Below, piece after piece: positions 19,078-27,078 of a DNA stretch of 64,000 bases (its first letter is position 1; the number at the start of each line of letters is the position of its first letter). Under the pieces are notes generated by a model. It had not been told where the DNA came from, searched no databases, and saw only the letters and a program-made list of their open reading frames with translations. This DNA comes from Pseudomonas resinovorans NBRC 106553. Lineage in GTDB: Bacteria > Pseudomonadota > Gammaproteobacteria > Pseudomonadales > Pseudomonadaceae. The position numbers were made by a program, and so were the translations under genes. Location of the stretch: contig NC_021499.1 of NCBI RefSeq assembly GCF_000412695.1, positions 744,001 to 808,000 of the forward strand. The letters are read 5' to 3'.

Positions 19078-20604
19078 ATGGCCGCCAAACGCCTGAACCA
19101 GAAAGACAAGTACCGCTGCCTGACCCGCGACCTCGCCTGGGAGCCCAGCTACCAGACCAAGGAAGACATCTACCCCTATGAGCGTTTCGAGGGCATCAAG
19201 ATCACCGACTGGGACAAGTGGGAGGACCCCTTCCGCCTGACCATGGACGCCTACTGGAAGTACCAGGCCGAGAAGGAGAAGAAGCTCTACGCCATCTTCG
19301 ACGCCTTCGCCCAGAACAACGGCCATACCAACCTGTCCGACGCGCGCTACGTCAACGCGCTGAAGCTGTTCCTCTCCGGCGTGACCCCGCTGGAGTACCA
19401 GGCCTACCAGGGTTTCGCCCGGGTCGGCCGGCACTTCGGCGGGGCCGGCGCACGGGTCGCCTGCCAGATGCAGGCGATCGACGAACTGCGTCACGTGCAG
19501 ACCCAGATCCACGCCATGAGTCACTACAACAAGCACTTCAACGGCCTGCATGATTTCGCCCACATGCACGACCGGGTGTGGTTCCTCTCGGTGCCCAAGT
19601 CCTTCTTCGAGGACGCCCGCACCGCCGGCCCCTTCGAGTTCCTCACGGCCATCTCGTTCAGCTTCGAGTACGTGCTGACCAACCTGCTGTTCGTGCCCTT
19701 CATGTCCGGCGCCGCCTACAACGGCGACATGGCCACCGTCACCTTCGGCTTCTCGGCGCAGTCCGACGAAGCCCGGCACATGACCCTGGGGCTGGAGGTG
19801 ATCAAGTTCCTGCTGGAGCAGCACGAGGACAACGTGCCGATCATCCAGCGCTGGATCGACAAGTGGTTCTGGCGCGGCTACCGCCTGCTGACGCTGGTGG
19901 GGATGATGATGGACTACATGCTGCCGAACAAAGTCATGTCCTGGGCCGAGGCCTGGGAGGTGTACTACGAGCAGGCCGGCGGCGCGCTGTTCAAGGACCT
20001 GGAGCGCTACGGCATCCGTCCGCCCAAGTACGTCGAGCAGACCACCATCGGCAAGGAGCACATCAGCCACCAGGCCTGGTCGATCTTCTACCAGTACAGC
20101 CAGGCCACCAACTTCCACACCTGGATGCCCACGGACGAGGAACTGGACTGGCTCTCGGCCAAGTACCCGGACACCTTCGACCGCATCTACCGCCCGCGCT
20201 ACGAGCACTGGCGCGAGATGCAGGCACGCGGCGAGCGCTTCTACAACCCGACCCTGCCGATGCTCTGCCAGGTGTGCCAGATCCCGCTGTCGTTCACCGA
20301 GCCGGACGCCGACACCACCCTGAGCCACCGCAGCGTGCTGCACGCCGGCGAGCGCTTCCATTTCTGCTCCGACGGCTGCTGCGACATCTTCCAGTACGAG
20401 CCGGACAAGTACGTCCAGGCCTGGCTGCCGGTGCACCAGATCCTCCAGGGCAACTGCGGCGGCGGCGACGTCGAGGCGGTGGTGCGCGACTACTACAACA
20501 TCGCCGCAGGCTTCGACAACTTCGACTACCAGGGCTCGCCCGAGCACCAGCGCTGGCAACAGTGGCAGGGCGACAGGCCCGCCGACTTCAACACGGCTGG
20601 CTGA
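19078..20604 (+). CDS. dmpN: Phenol hydroxylase alpha subunit (P3), diiron oxygenase
   Basis: The 508-aa catalytic subunit that ortho-hydroxylates phenol to catechol. All six carboxylate-bridged diiron ligands are present at the positions expected within one residue of known phenol hydroxylases: Glu106, Glu136, His139 (DELRHV), Glu197, Glu231 and His234 (DEARHM). A C-terminal Cys cluster (MLCQVCQIPL ... FCSDGCCD) forms the YHS-like zinc site seen in this family. A GGGAG ribosome-binding site precedes ATG 19078. Confidence 0.97.
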   Translation: MAAKRLNQKDKYRCLTRDLAWEPSYQTKEDIYPYERFEGIKITDWDKWEDPFRLTMDAYWKYQAEKEKKLYAIFDAFAQNNGHTNLSDARYVNALKLFLSGVTPLEYQAYQGFARVGRHFGGAGARVACQMQAIDELRHVQTQIHAMSHYNKHFNGLHDFAHMHDRVWFLSVPKSFFEDARTAGPFEFLTAISFSFEYVLTNLLFVPFMSGAAYNGDMATVTFGFSAQSDEARHMTLGLEVIKFLLEQHEDNVPIIQRWIDKWFWRGYRLLTLVGMMMDYMLPNKVMSWAEAWEVYYEQAGGALFKDLERYGIRPPKYVEQTTIGKEHISHQAWSIFYQYSQATNFHTWMPTDEELDWLSAKYPDTFDRIYRPRYEHWREMQARGERFYNPTLPMLCQVCQIPLSFTEPDADTTLSHRSVLHAGERFHFCSDGCCDIFQYEPDKYVQAWLPVHQILQGNCGGGDVEAVVRDYYNIAAGFDNFDYQGSPEHQRWQQWQGDRPADFNTAG

Positions 20605-20662
20605 CCCCGGCGGCGGGCGCCACGCGCCCGCCTTTCCACCCCATTACAAGAAGGACAGCGTC

Positions 20663-21022
20663 ATGCCCGTGACCGCCATCGGCGCCTATCAGGCGCAATC
20701 CCTGGACCGCCAGGAAAACTTCAACGGCCTGCAACTGGTGTACCTCACCTGGGACCGCCACCTGATGTTCTGCGCGCCCTTCACCCTGCCATTGCCGCCG
20801 GACATGCCGTTTGCGGACTTCATCGACAACGTGGTCAAGCCGGCCATCGCCGCGCACCCGGATGCCGTGCGAGTGGACTTCGCCCAGGCCATCTGGCGCC
20901 TCGACGACGCCGACTTCCAGCCCGACTGGCAGGCCGGCCTGGCCGCCAACGGCATCGGCCACAAGAGCCTGCTGCGCCTGGACACCCCCGGCCTGGACGG
21001 CCTCAACGGCAGCTTCAACTGA
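20663..21022 (+). CDS. dmpO: Phenol hydroxylase gamma subunit (P4)
   Basis: A 119-aa small subunit of the phenol hydroxylase oxygenase with the family signature YLTWDRHLMFCAPFTLPLP. It completes the alpha-beta-gamma heterotrimer. AAGAAGGA lies before ATG 20663. It is followed after 10 bases by the reductase gene. Confidence 0.94.
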   Translation: MPVTAIGAYQAQSLDRQENFNGLQLVYLTWDRHLMFCAPFTLPLPPDMPFADFIDNVVKPAIAAHPDAVRVDFAQAIWRLDDADFQPDWQAGLAANGIGHKSLLRLDTPGLDGLNGSFN

Positions 21023-21032
21023 GGGCGTCGTC

Positions 21033-22094
21033 ATGAGCTACCAAGTCACCATCGAACCCACCGGCGAACAGATAGAAGTCGAAGAGGGCCAGACCATCCT
21101 CCAGGCCGCCCTGCGCCAGGGCGTCTGGCTGCCCTTCGCCTGCGGCCACGGCACCTGCGCCACCTGCAAATTGCAGGTGCTGGAAGGCGAGGTGGACGTC
21201 GGCGCCGCCTCGCCCTTCGCCCTGATGGACATGGAGCGCGACGAGGGCAAGGTACTGGCCTGCTGCGCCATCCCCCAGAGCGACCTGGTGATCGAGGCCG
21301 ACATCGACGTCGACCCCGACTTCGCGGGCCACGCCGTGGAGGACTACCAGGCGGTGGTCACCGCCCTGGAAGACCTCTCGCCCACCATCAAGGGCCTGCG
21401 CCTGAAGCTGGACCGGCCCATGGCGTTCCAGTCCGGCCAGTACATCAACCTGCAGATTCCCGGTATCGAGGGCACCCGCGCCTTCTCCCTGGCCAATCCG
21501 CCGAGCCGCGCCGACGAGGTGGAGCTGCATGTGCGCCTGGTGGAAGGCGGCCAGGCCACCGGTTTTATCCACAACCAATTGAAGGTGGGTGACGCCCTCG
21601 GGCTGTCCGGGCCCTATGGCCAGTTCTTCGTGCGCGGCTCCCAGGCCGGCGACCTGATCTTCATCGCCGGCGGCTCGGGGCTGTCCAGCCCGCAGTCGAT
21701 GATCCTCGACCTGCTGGAGCAGGGTGACTCGCGGCGCATGGTGCTGTTCCAGGGCGCGCGCAATCGCGCCGAACTGTACAACCGCGAGCTGTTCGAGCGC
21801 CTGGCCGAGGAGCACGAGAACTTCACCTACGTCCCGGCCCTGAGCCAGGCCGCCGAGGACAGCCAGTGGAGCGGCTTCCGTGGCTACGTGCACGACGCGG
21901 CGAAAAAACACTTCGACGGCCGCTTCTCCGGCAGCAAGGCCTACCTCTGCGGGCCGCCGCCGATGATCGACGCTGCCGTCACCACGCTGATGCAGGGCCG
22001 GTTGTTCGAGCGCGACATCTTCATGGAGCGCTTCCTCACCGCCGCCGACGGCGCCGGCGAAAGCACCCGCTCAGCTCTGTTCAAGCGCATCTGA
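21033..22094 (+). CDS. dmpP: Phenol hydroxylase reductase (P5), 2Fe-2S/FAD
   Basis: A 353-aa NADH-dependent reductase that feeds electrons to DmpN. The N-terminal chloroplast-type ferredoxin domain has Cys37, Cys42, Cys45 and Cys77 (CGHGTCATC then LACC). The middle FAD domain has RAFSLANPP, and the C-terminal NAD domain has GGSGLSSPQSM and CGPPPMIDA. Length and order are those of DmpP. Confidence 0.96.
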   Translation: MSYQVTIEPTGEQIEVEEGQTILQAALRQGVWLPFACGHGTCATCKLQVLEGEVDVGAASPFALMDMERDEGKVLACCAIPQSDLVIEADIDVDPDFAGHAVEDYQAVVTALEDLSPTIKGLRLKLDRPMAFQSGQYINLQIPGIEGTRAFSLANPPSRADEVELHVRLVEGGQATGFIHNQLKVGDALGLSGPYGQFFVRGSQAGDLIFIAGGSGLSSPQSMILDLLEQGDSRRMVLFQGARNRAELYNRELFERLAEEHENFTYVPALSQAAEDSQWSGFRGYVHDAAKKHFDGRFSGSKAYLCGPPPMIDAAVTTLMQGRLFERDIFMERFLTAADGAGESTRSALFKRI

Positions 22095-22168
22095 TCCCGC
22101 CGCACCCGCCGTTCCGCGCCTTGGCGCGGAGGGCGGTCCACGCCCATAAGAACAACAAGGTAAAGCCT

Positions 22169-23056
22169 ATGAGCACCACGTTGCGTGTCCTGTCCTGCTG
22201 CATCCTCGCGTCCCTCGGTCCTGTCGCCCAGGCCACCGAAGGGGGCGGCTCCACCTACCCCGTTGGCGCGGAAAGCTTCATGTCCGGGGTGATGCCGCCA
22301 CCGGGTTTCTATGGCCAGGTGTTCTCCACCCACTATGAAGCCGACACCCTGCGCGGCAACGACGGACGCAGCCTGCCCGTGGACTTCCGCGTGCGTGCCA
22401 ACGTCGTCGCGCCGCGGCTGATCTGGGTTACCGAGCAGCAGGTGCTCGGCGGCAGCCTGGCCTTCGCCGCGCTGTTCCCCCTGGTGGACCTCAAGGTGGA
22501 GGTGAACGGCCAGTCCCAGAGCAAGCGCGGCCTGGGCGACATCATCTTCGGCCCGGCGCTGGGCCATCACTACAGCGACAAGCTGCACAGCGTGGTCGCC
22601 CTGGACTTCATCGCGCCCTCGGGCGAATACGACCGCGGCGACCTGGCCAATATCGGGCGCAACTACTGGACCATCGAACCGGTGCTGGCGATCTCCCACG
22701 TCGACCCGGCCGGGCTCAATGCCAGCGCCAAGATCATGTACGACTTCAACCTGGAGAACTCCGCCACGGACTACCGCTCGGGCCAGGAATTCCACGTCGA
22801 CTACGCCCTGGGCTGGGGCCTGGGCAATGGCTGGGTGCTGGGCGTGGGCGGCTACTACTACCGGCAGACCACCGACGACCGCCAGAACGGCGAACGCATC
22901 GAGGACAACAAGGGTCGCGCCTTCGCCATCGGCCCGTCGGCGATGTACAGCAGCAAGGACGGCTGGTTCGTCACCGCCAAGTGGGAGCAGGAAAGCCAGG
23001 TGCGCAACCGCGCCGAAGGGGATGCCTACTGGCTGAAGCTGACGGTGCCTTTCTAG
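22169..23056 (+). CDS. Outer-membrane beta-barrel, MetA-pathway phenol-degradation type
   Basis: A 295-aa exported protein (signal ends PVAQA/TEGG) built of alternating aromatic strands. It ends in WLKLTVPF, with a C-terminal Phe as needed for outer-membrane insertion. It resembles the family of putative outer-membrane transporters found with phenol meta-pathway genes (PF13557-like), such as SphA. Last in the phenol hydroxylase operon, 74 bases after dmpP, it probably lets phenols cross the outer membrane. Confidence 0.85.
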   Translation: MSTTLRVLSCCILASLGPVAQATEGGGSTYPVGAESFMSGVMPPPGFYGQVFSTHYEADTLRGNDGRSLPVDFRVRANVVAPRLIWVTEQQVLGGSLAFAALFPLVDLKVEVNGQSQSKRGLGDIIFGPALGHHYSDKLHSVVALDFIAPSGEYDRGDLANIGRNYWTIEPVLAISHVDPAGLNASAKIMYDFNLENSATDYRSGQEFHVDYALGWGLGNGWVLGVGGYYYRQTTDDRQNGERIEDNKGRAFAIGPSAMYSSKDGWFVTAKWEQESQVRNRAEGDAYWLKLTVPF

Positions 23057-23065
23057 CGCTTTGCT

Positions 23066-23088
23066 CCCCTCTCCCTCCGGGAGAGGGG
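23066..23088 (+). terminator. Hairpin at the end of the phenol operon
   Basis: CCCCTCTCCC-TCC-GGGAGAGGGG forms a perfect 10-bp stem with a 3-base loop, ten bases after the porin stop. There is no U run, so it may stop transcription only with Rho or act as an mRNA 3' stabiliser. The same sequence family is a common dispersed hairpin in Pseudomonas. Confidence 0.6.
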
Positions 23089-23139
23089 CGGGGGTGAGGG
23101 GAGTTGGACTTGGCGCTGAAGGGCGGACCGCTGGCCCGC

Positions 23140-23163
23140 TTGGCGAATGAATTCGCCCCTACA
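23140..23163 (+). repeat. GGCGAATGAATTCGCCCC-type repeat, second copy
   Basis: TTGGCGAATGAATTCGCCCC and adjoining CTACA match the right arm of the palindrome at 14487-14580 and contain an internal GGCGAATGAATTCGCC palindrome. With that copy it brackets the lipoprotein-dmpR-phenol hydroxylase block. Confidence 0.65.
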
Positions 23164-23188
23164 AGGGCGAGGCGGGCGCGTAGGTGAA

Positions 23189-24127
23189 TCACCCCCGCCG
23201 AAACACCAGCGCCTTCAGCCCCGCATCCGCGTCGATGTCCTCGAACTCCGGCGGATTCTCCAGGCGCTCCACGAAGCGCAGCTCGGGCGCTTCGGCCTGC
23301 ATGCCCTGGATGAGGAAGTCCGGCCCGATGCCGGGGTCGTTGACGCACGCCAGCACCAGGCCCTGCTCGGTCAGCAGTTCCGGCAGGCGGCGGAGGATCT
23401 TCTGGTAGTCGCGGGTGAGGGCGAAGCTGCCTTTCTGGAAGGACGGCGGATCGATGATCACCAGGTCGTAGGGGCCGAGCTTCTTCACCTTGCCCCAGGA
23501 CTTGAACAGCTCGTGGCCGAGGAAGCCCACGCGGCTGACGTCATGGTCGTTCAGGCGGTGATTGTCGCGGCCACGGCTGAGGGCCGAACTGGCCATGTCC
23601 AGGTTCACCACCCGCTCGGCGCCGCCGGCGATGGCCGCCACCGAAAAGCCGCAGGTGTAGGCGAACAGGTTGAGCACCGTCCTGCCCGCCGCGTTCGCCC
23701 GGACCCAGTCGCGGCCGTAGCGCATGTCGAGGAACAGGCCGTTGTTCTGCTTCTTGCCCAGGTCCAGCTTGAAGCGCAGGCCGCCTTCGCTGACCACGCA
23801 CTCGTCCACCGCCTCGCCCCAGAGCAACTCGACGCTGCTTTCCAGCAGGTAGCGGTGCTGCAGCAGCAGGGTTCGCGCACCGCTGCCTTGCCAGGTGGGC
23901 GATTGGGTCAGGCTCGCCAGCATCGCTTTCAGCGCGTCCAGCTCCGCTTGCTCCACTTCGCGGAACAGCGACACCAGCACCACGCCTTGCAGCCAGTCCA
24001 CCGTGACATGTTCCAGCCCCGCCCAGCGCCGTCCACGGCCGTGGAAAATGCGCCGAATCTCGCCCGGCGGGTTGTCCAGGGCGGTGGTGAGTTGCTGCTG
24101 CAGGGTGGCGATGGCGTCGAGGTTCAT
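23189..24127 (-). CDS. Class I SAM-dependent methyltransferase, RlmI/RlmK-like
   Basis: A 312-aa protein with the Rossmann methyltransferase motifs of 23S rRNA cytosine methyltransferases. FLDMRYGRDWVR and VLNLFAYTCGFSVAAIAGGA form motif I, VNLDMASSAL the acidic loop and IIDPPSFQKG the DPPxF catalytic motif. Family members methylate cytosine or guanine in rRNA, but the N-terminal PUA domain of RlmI is not evident, so the exact substrate is open. It is convergent with the phenol operon. Confidence 0.85.
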   Translation of the reverse strand: MNLDAIATLQQQLTTALDNPPGEIRRIFHGRGRRWAGLEHVTVDWLQGVVLVSLFREVEQAELDALKAMLASLTQSPTWQGSGARTLLLQHRYLLESSVELLWGEAVDECVVSEGGLRFKLDLGKKQNNGLFLDMRYGRDWVRANAAGRTVLNLFAYTCGFSVAAIAGGAERVVNLDMASSALSRGRDNHRLNDHDVSRVGFLGHELFKSWGKVKKLGPYDLVIIDPPSFQKGSFALTRDYQKILRRLPELLTEQGLVLACVNDPGIGPDFLIQGMQAEAPELRFVERLENPPEFEDIDADAGLKALVFRRG

Positions 24128-24205
24128 GGCGGCGGTTCGTGAAAGCGGGGCGGCATTCTACCCTCGTTGGCCATGGCGGGAAGGCTGGGTCGGTGGGCTT
24201 GCCGT

Positions 24206-24868
24206 TCAGCCACCCAGGGCGATGATCGCGAACATCAGGGCGGTACCGACAATCGCCATCGCCGCTCCACCCGCCCAGGTATTGCCGCCCGAGTAGCGGG
24301 CCAGCATCCAGCCGGCGGCGAACAGCATGCCCAGGGCCACCAGGTTGGAGGTGCGGATCGCCAGCCCCGTATCGGCCAGGAGCAGGAAGGGAATGACGAT
24401 GGGGAAGGTCGCCAGCACCACCAGCAGAAAGGTGCCCAGGGCGCCGAGGAAATCGTCCAGCCCCAATCCCGTCCGAACGGGCGCGCCGCTGTAGTCGATC
24501 AAGCGACGGCGGAGCATTTCCAGGCCTTCGGCACCCGCCGCCGCGGCGATGCGCGGCGGCAACGCGTCGGCGACCAGGGCCTGGCCATCGCGGGCATCGG
24601 CGCTGTTCTGCAGGCGCTGCAGCAAGGTTCGGTTGCGGGTGCGGTCGGTCCAGGTCCGCAACAGGTAGATGACGGCATCTGCCAGGCCCCAGGCCAGGTT
24701 GCAGCCGAAGGCCGCGATCAGCATGGTGCGCGCCTCCTCGCGGCCGGATGTCGCCACACTCAGCGCCCCGACGAAGGTCATCGCCATCAGCAGGCCGAAA
24801 ATCACTTCGGTGATGCGATCGGGTGGGTCGAGTATCGGTCGCCGCTTCTCATTGTCCGCTTCGATCAT
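24206..24868 (-). CDS. VIT-like integral membrane protein
   Basis: A 220-aa protein with two hydrophobic segments early (about 22-40 and 52-70) and three near the C terminus. The middle is charged. The arrangement TM-TM, charged loop, TM-TM-TM and motifs ITEVIFGLLMAMTFVGALS and NLAWGLADAVIYLL resemble the VIT1/CCC1 iron-manganese transporter family. I cannot see a full metal site. It precedes the antiporter gene, from which it is separated by 49 bases on the same strand. Confidence 0.7.
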   Translation of the reverse strand: MIEADNEKRRPILDPPDRITEVIFGLLMAMTFVGALSVATSGREEARTMLIAAFGCNLAWGLADAVIYLLRTWTDRTRNRTLLQRLQNSADARDGQALVADALPPRIAAAAGAEGLEMLRRRLIDYSGAPVRTGLGLDDFLGALGTFLLVVLATFPIVIPFLLLADTGLAIRTSNLVALGMLFAAGWMLARYSGGNTWAGGAAMAIVGTALMFAIIALGG

Positions 24869-24917
24869 GGCGCATCTCCCAGGCCCTGGCGGCCGAGCCG
24901 CCAGGGCCGGCGGCGGG

Positions 24918-26402
24918 TCAAAGGCTGAGGAAGCCGCTGTAGAGCCCGTAACCGGCTATCAGGGCGCCAATGACCACCACCAGGAAGATCACTTTCTCGA
25001 CGCCGGTGAACACCGGTTGGCCCAGCTCACGCTTGGCCTTGGCGAACAGGATGGCCCCGGGTGCATAGAGCAGCGCCGACAGCAGCAGGTACTGCACGCC
25101 CGCCGCGTACACCAGCCATATGGCGTAGAGGACGGCGACCAGGGCGATCAGCAGGTCCTTGCCACGCTCACCGGGTGCCTGCTCGTAGGTTTCGTGGCGC
25201 CAGGCCAGCAGCAGGGCGTAGGCCGCGGACCAGAAGTAGGGCACCAGGATCATGGAGGTCGCCAGGTACAGCAGGCTGAGGTAGGTGGAGCTGTTGAACA
25301 GGGTGACGACCAGGAACAGCTGGATGAGACCGTTGGACAGCCACAGCGCATTGGCCGGCACCTGGTTGGCGTTCTCCTTGCGCAGGAACTCCGGCATGGT
25401 GTGGTCACGGGCGCTGGCAAAGAGTATTTCCGCGCAGAGCAGCGTCCAGGACAGCAACGCACCCGCCAGCGACACGATCAGCCCGACGCTGATCAGCACC
25501 GCGCCCCAGTGGCCCACCACATGCTCCAGCACGCCGGCCATGGAGGGGTTCTTCAGGCCGGCCAGGGCGGCCTGGGCCATGATCCCCTGGGACAGGATGT
25601 TCACCAGCACCAACAGCAGCAGTACACCGATGAAACCCACCACGGTTGCCTTGCCCACGTCGCTGCGCTTTTCGGCACGGGCGGAGAAGATGCTCGCGCC
25701 CTCGATGCCGATGAACACCCACACGGTGACCAGCATCATCTTGCGCACCTGGTCCATCACCGTGCCGAGGTCGCTGTTGCCGGCGCCCCAGAAGTCGGCG
25801 GTGAACACATCCATCTTGAAGGCCACGCCGGCGATCACGATGAACAGCGCCAGCGGCACCATCTTGGCGATGGTGGTGAGGGTGTTGATGAAGGCGGCCT
25901 CCTTGATCCCGCGCAGCACCAGGAAGTGCAGGCACCAGAGCAGTACCGAGGCGCAGATGATCGCGGGCAGGGTGTTGCCTTCGCCGAACATCGGGAAGAA
26001 GAAACCGAGGGTGCTGAACAGCAGCACCATGTAGCTGACGTTGCCGATCCAGGCGCTGATCCAGTAACCCCAGGCCGAGGAGAAGCCCATGTAGTCACCG
26101 AAGCCGGCCTTGGCGTAGGCGTACACCCCGCCGTCGAGGGTGGGCTTGCGGTTGGCGAGGGTCTGGAACACGAACGCCAGCATCAACATGCCGACGCCGG
26201 TGATCAGCCAGCCGATCAGCGTGGCGCCGGCACTGGCGCTCGCGGCGATGTTCTGGGGCAGGGAGAAAATGCCGCCGCCGACCATGGAGCCGACGACCAG
26301 AGCGATCAACGCCCCGACCTTCAATTTGTCACTGCCGGTCGCGACCTGGGTTTCCTTGTGGGGCGGGAAGTCCTTGTCGATCTTGCTGGTTGTATCGACC
26401 AT
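24918..26402 (-). CDS. APC-superfamily amino-acid antiporter (ArcD/basic amino acid type)
   Basis: A 494-aa transporter with about 12-13 transmembrane segments. It starts LKVGALIALVVGSMVGGGIFSLPQN, quoted in part; SMVGGGIFSLPQN is the first-helix APC motif. ANRKPTLDGGVYAYAKAGFG and FIGIEGASIFSARAEKRSDVG are typical of basic amino-acid/polyamine antiporters such as ArcD. ATG 26402 follows AAGGAGCTTC with ideal spacing; the longer frame upstream has no such site. Arginine/ornithine exchange is the leading guess. Confidence 0.88.
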   Translation of the reverse strand: MVDTTSKIDKDFPPHKETQVATGSDKLKVGALIALVVGSMVGGGIFSLPQNIAASASAGATLIGWLITGVGMLMLAFVFQTLANRKPTLDGGVYAYAKAGFGDYMGFSSAWGYWISAWIGNVSYMVLLFSTLGFFFPMFGEGNTLPAIICASVLLWCLHFLVLRGIKEAAFINTLTTIAKMVPLALFIVIAGVAFKMDVFTADFWGAGNSDLGTVMDQVRKMMLVTVWVFIGIEGASIFSARAEKRSDVGKATVVGFIGVLLLLVLVNILSQGIMAQAALAGLKNPSMAGVLEHVVGHWGAVLISVGLIVSLAGALLSWTLLCAEILFASARDHTMPEFLRKENANQVPANALWLSNGLIQLFLVVTLFNSSTYLSLLYLATSMILVPYFWSAAYALLLAWRHETYEQAPGERGKDLLIALVAVLYAIWLVYAAGVQYLLLSALLYAPGAILFAKAKRELGQPVFTGVEKVIFLVVVIGALIAGYGLYSGFLSL

Positions 26403-26587
26403 CTGAAGCTCCTTGCCCGAGCGGGCATCGTTCAAATAGATGGCCGGCCAACTGGAAATGGTCGCTAACCTACGGCATGACCCTTCGAGTGGCACGCGCC
26501 ACCGAACAGACTGCTTGTATCGCTGCTGAGAGTTGGTTCGATGCAACTCATGCCCCGCAGCCGGGTACTGCACAAACGATAGACGCC

Positions 26588-26797
26588 CTACGAGCCCCGC
26601 AACATGCGAAAGTGCTCGGCAGCCCAGTGTTTCCGGGTTTCTTGCGACAGTGAGTGAGGCGCGTTCACGCGCATCTCCAGCTTGAGGGCGAAGGAGGTGG
26701 CGGATGCCTGGTCCGGGAAAACGATGGTCAGACCACAGGCATGCACCAGCCACAGGGGCCGTTCCTGCGTGGAGACCAACTCGATCGACAGGTCCAT
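26588..26797 (-). CDS. Small conserved-looking hypothetical protein
   Basis: A 69-aa protein beginning MDLSIELVSTQERPLWLVHA. It is amphipathic, without a signal or membrane segment, and contains a central FPDQASATSFALKLEMR helix. GGGAGAGGCTG gives a ribosome-binding site at normal distance. Base composition fits neighbouring genes. No family recognised. Confidence 0.6.
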   Translation of the reverse strand: MDLSIELVSTQERPLWLVHACGLTIVFPDQASATSFALKLEMRVNAPHSLSQETRKHWAAEHFRMLRGS

Positions 26798-26840
26798 CAG
26801 CCTCTCCCGAAGCGTCGGAAGCGATGCCTACAGGTCCAGT

Positions 26841-26963
26841 TTAGCCATTGGTCGGGTAATGAAAGGGCAGTCCGAGTTCTTTTTTGGAACGCTCCAGGCC
26901 ACGGCTGACAAGGACTTGAGGCAGTTTCGCGAGGTTTTCGACGTCGCCCGAATAGGCAGCCAT
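26841..26963 (-). CDS. Possible 40-aa protein or gene remnant
   Basis: A 40-codon frame starting MAAYSGDVENLAKLPQVLVS, with protein-like composition but only a weak ribosome-binding site. The same frame stays open upstream in plausible sequence (VSWGGNTLR), so it may be the tail of a decayed gene rather than an independent one. The 281-base gap before the SulP gene otherwise looks empty. Confidence 0.3.
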   Translation of the reverse strand: MAAYSGDVENLAKLPQVLVSRGLERSKKELGLPFHYPTNG

Positions 26964-27078
26964 TCTTAGGGTGTTCCCACCCCATGAAACGCTTGGCGTC
27001 CAGGTCAGGAAAGTCGACCTGGCCACGCCGGATATGCTGGTTTCCTGAACCGTCCCACCGAGGCAGGCGGAGCGCCCG

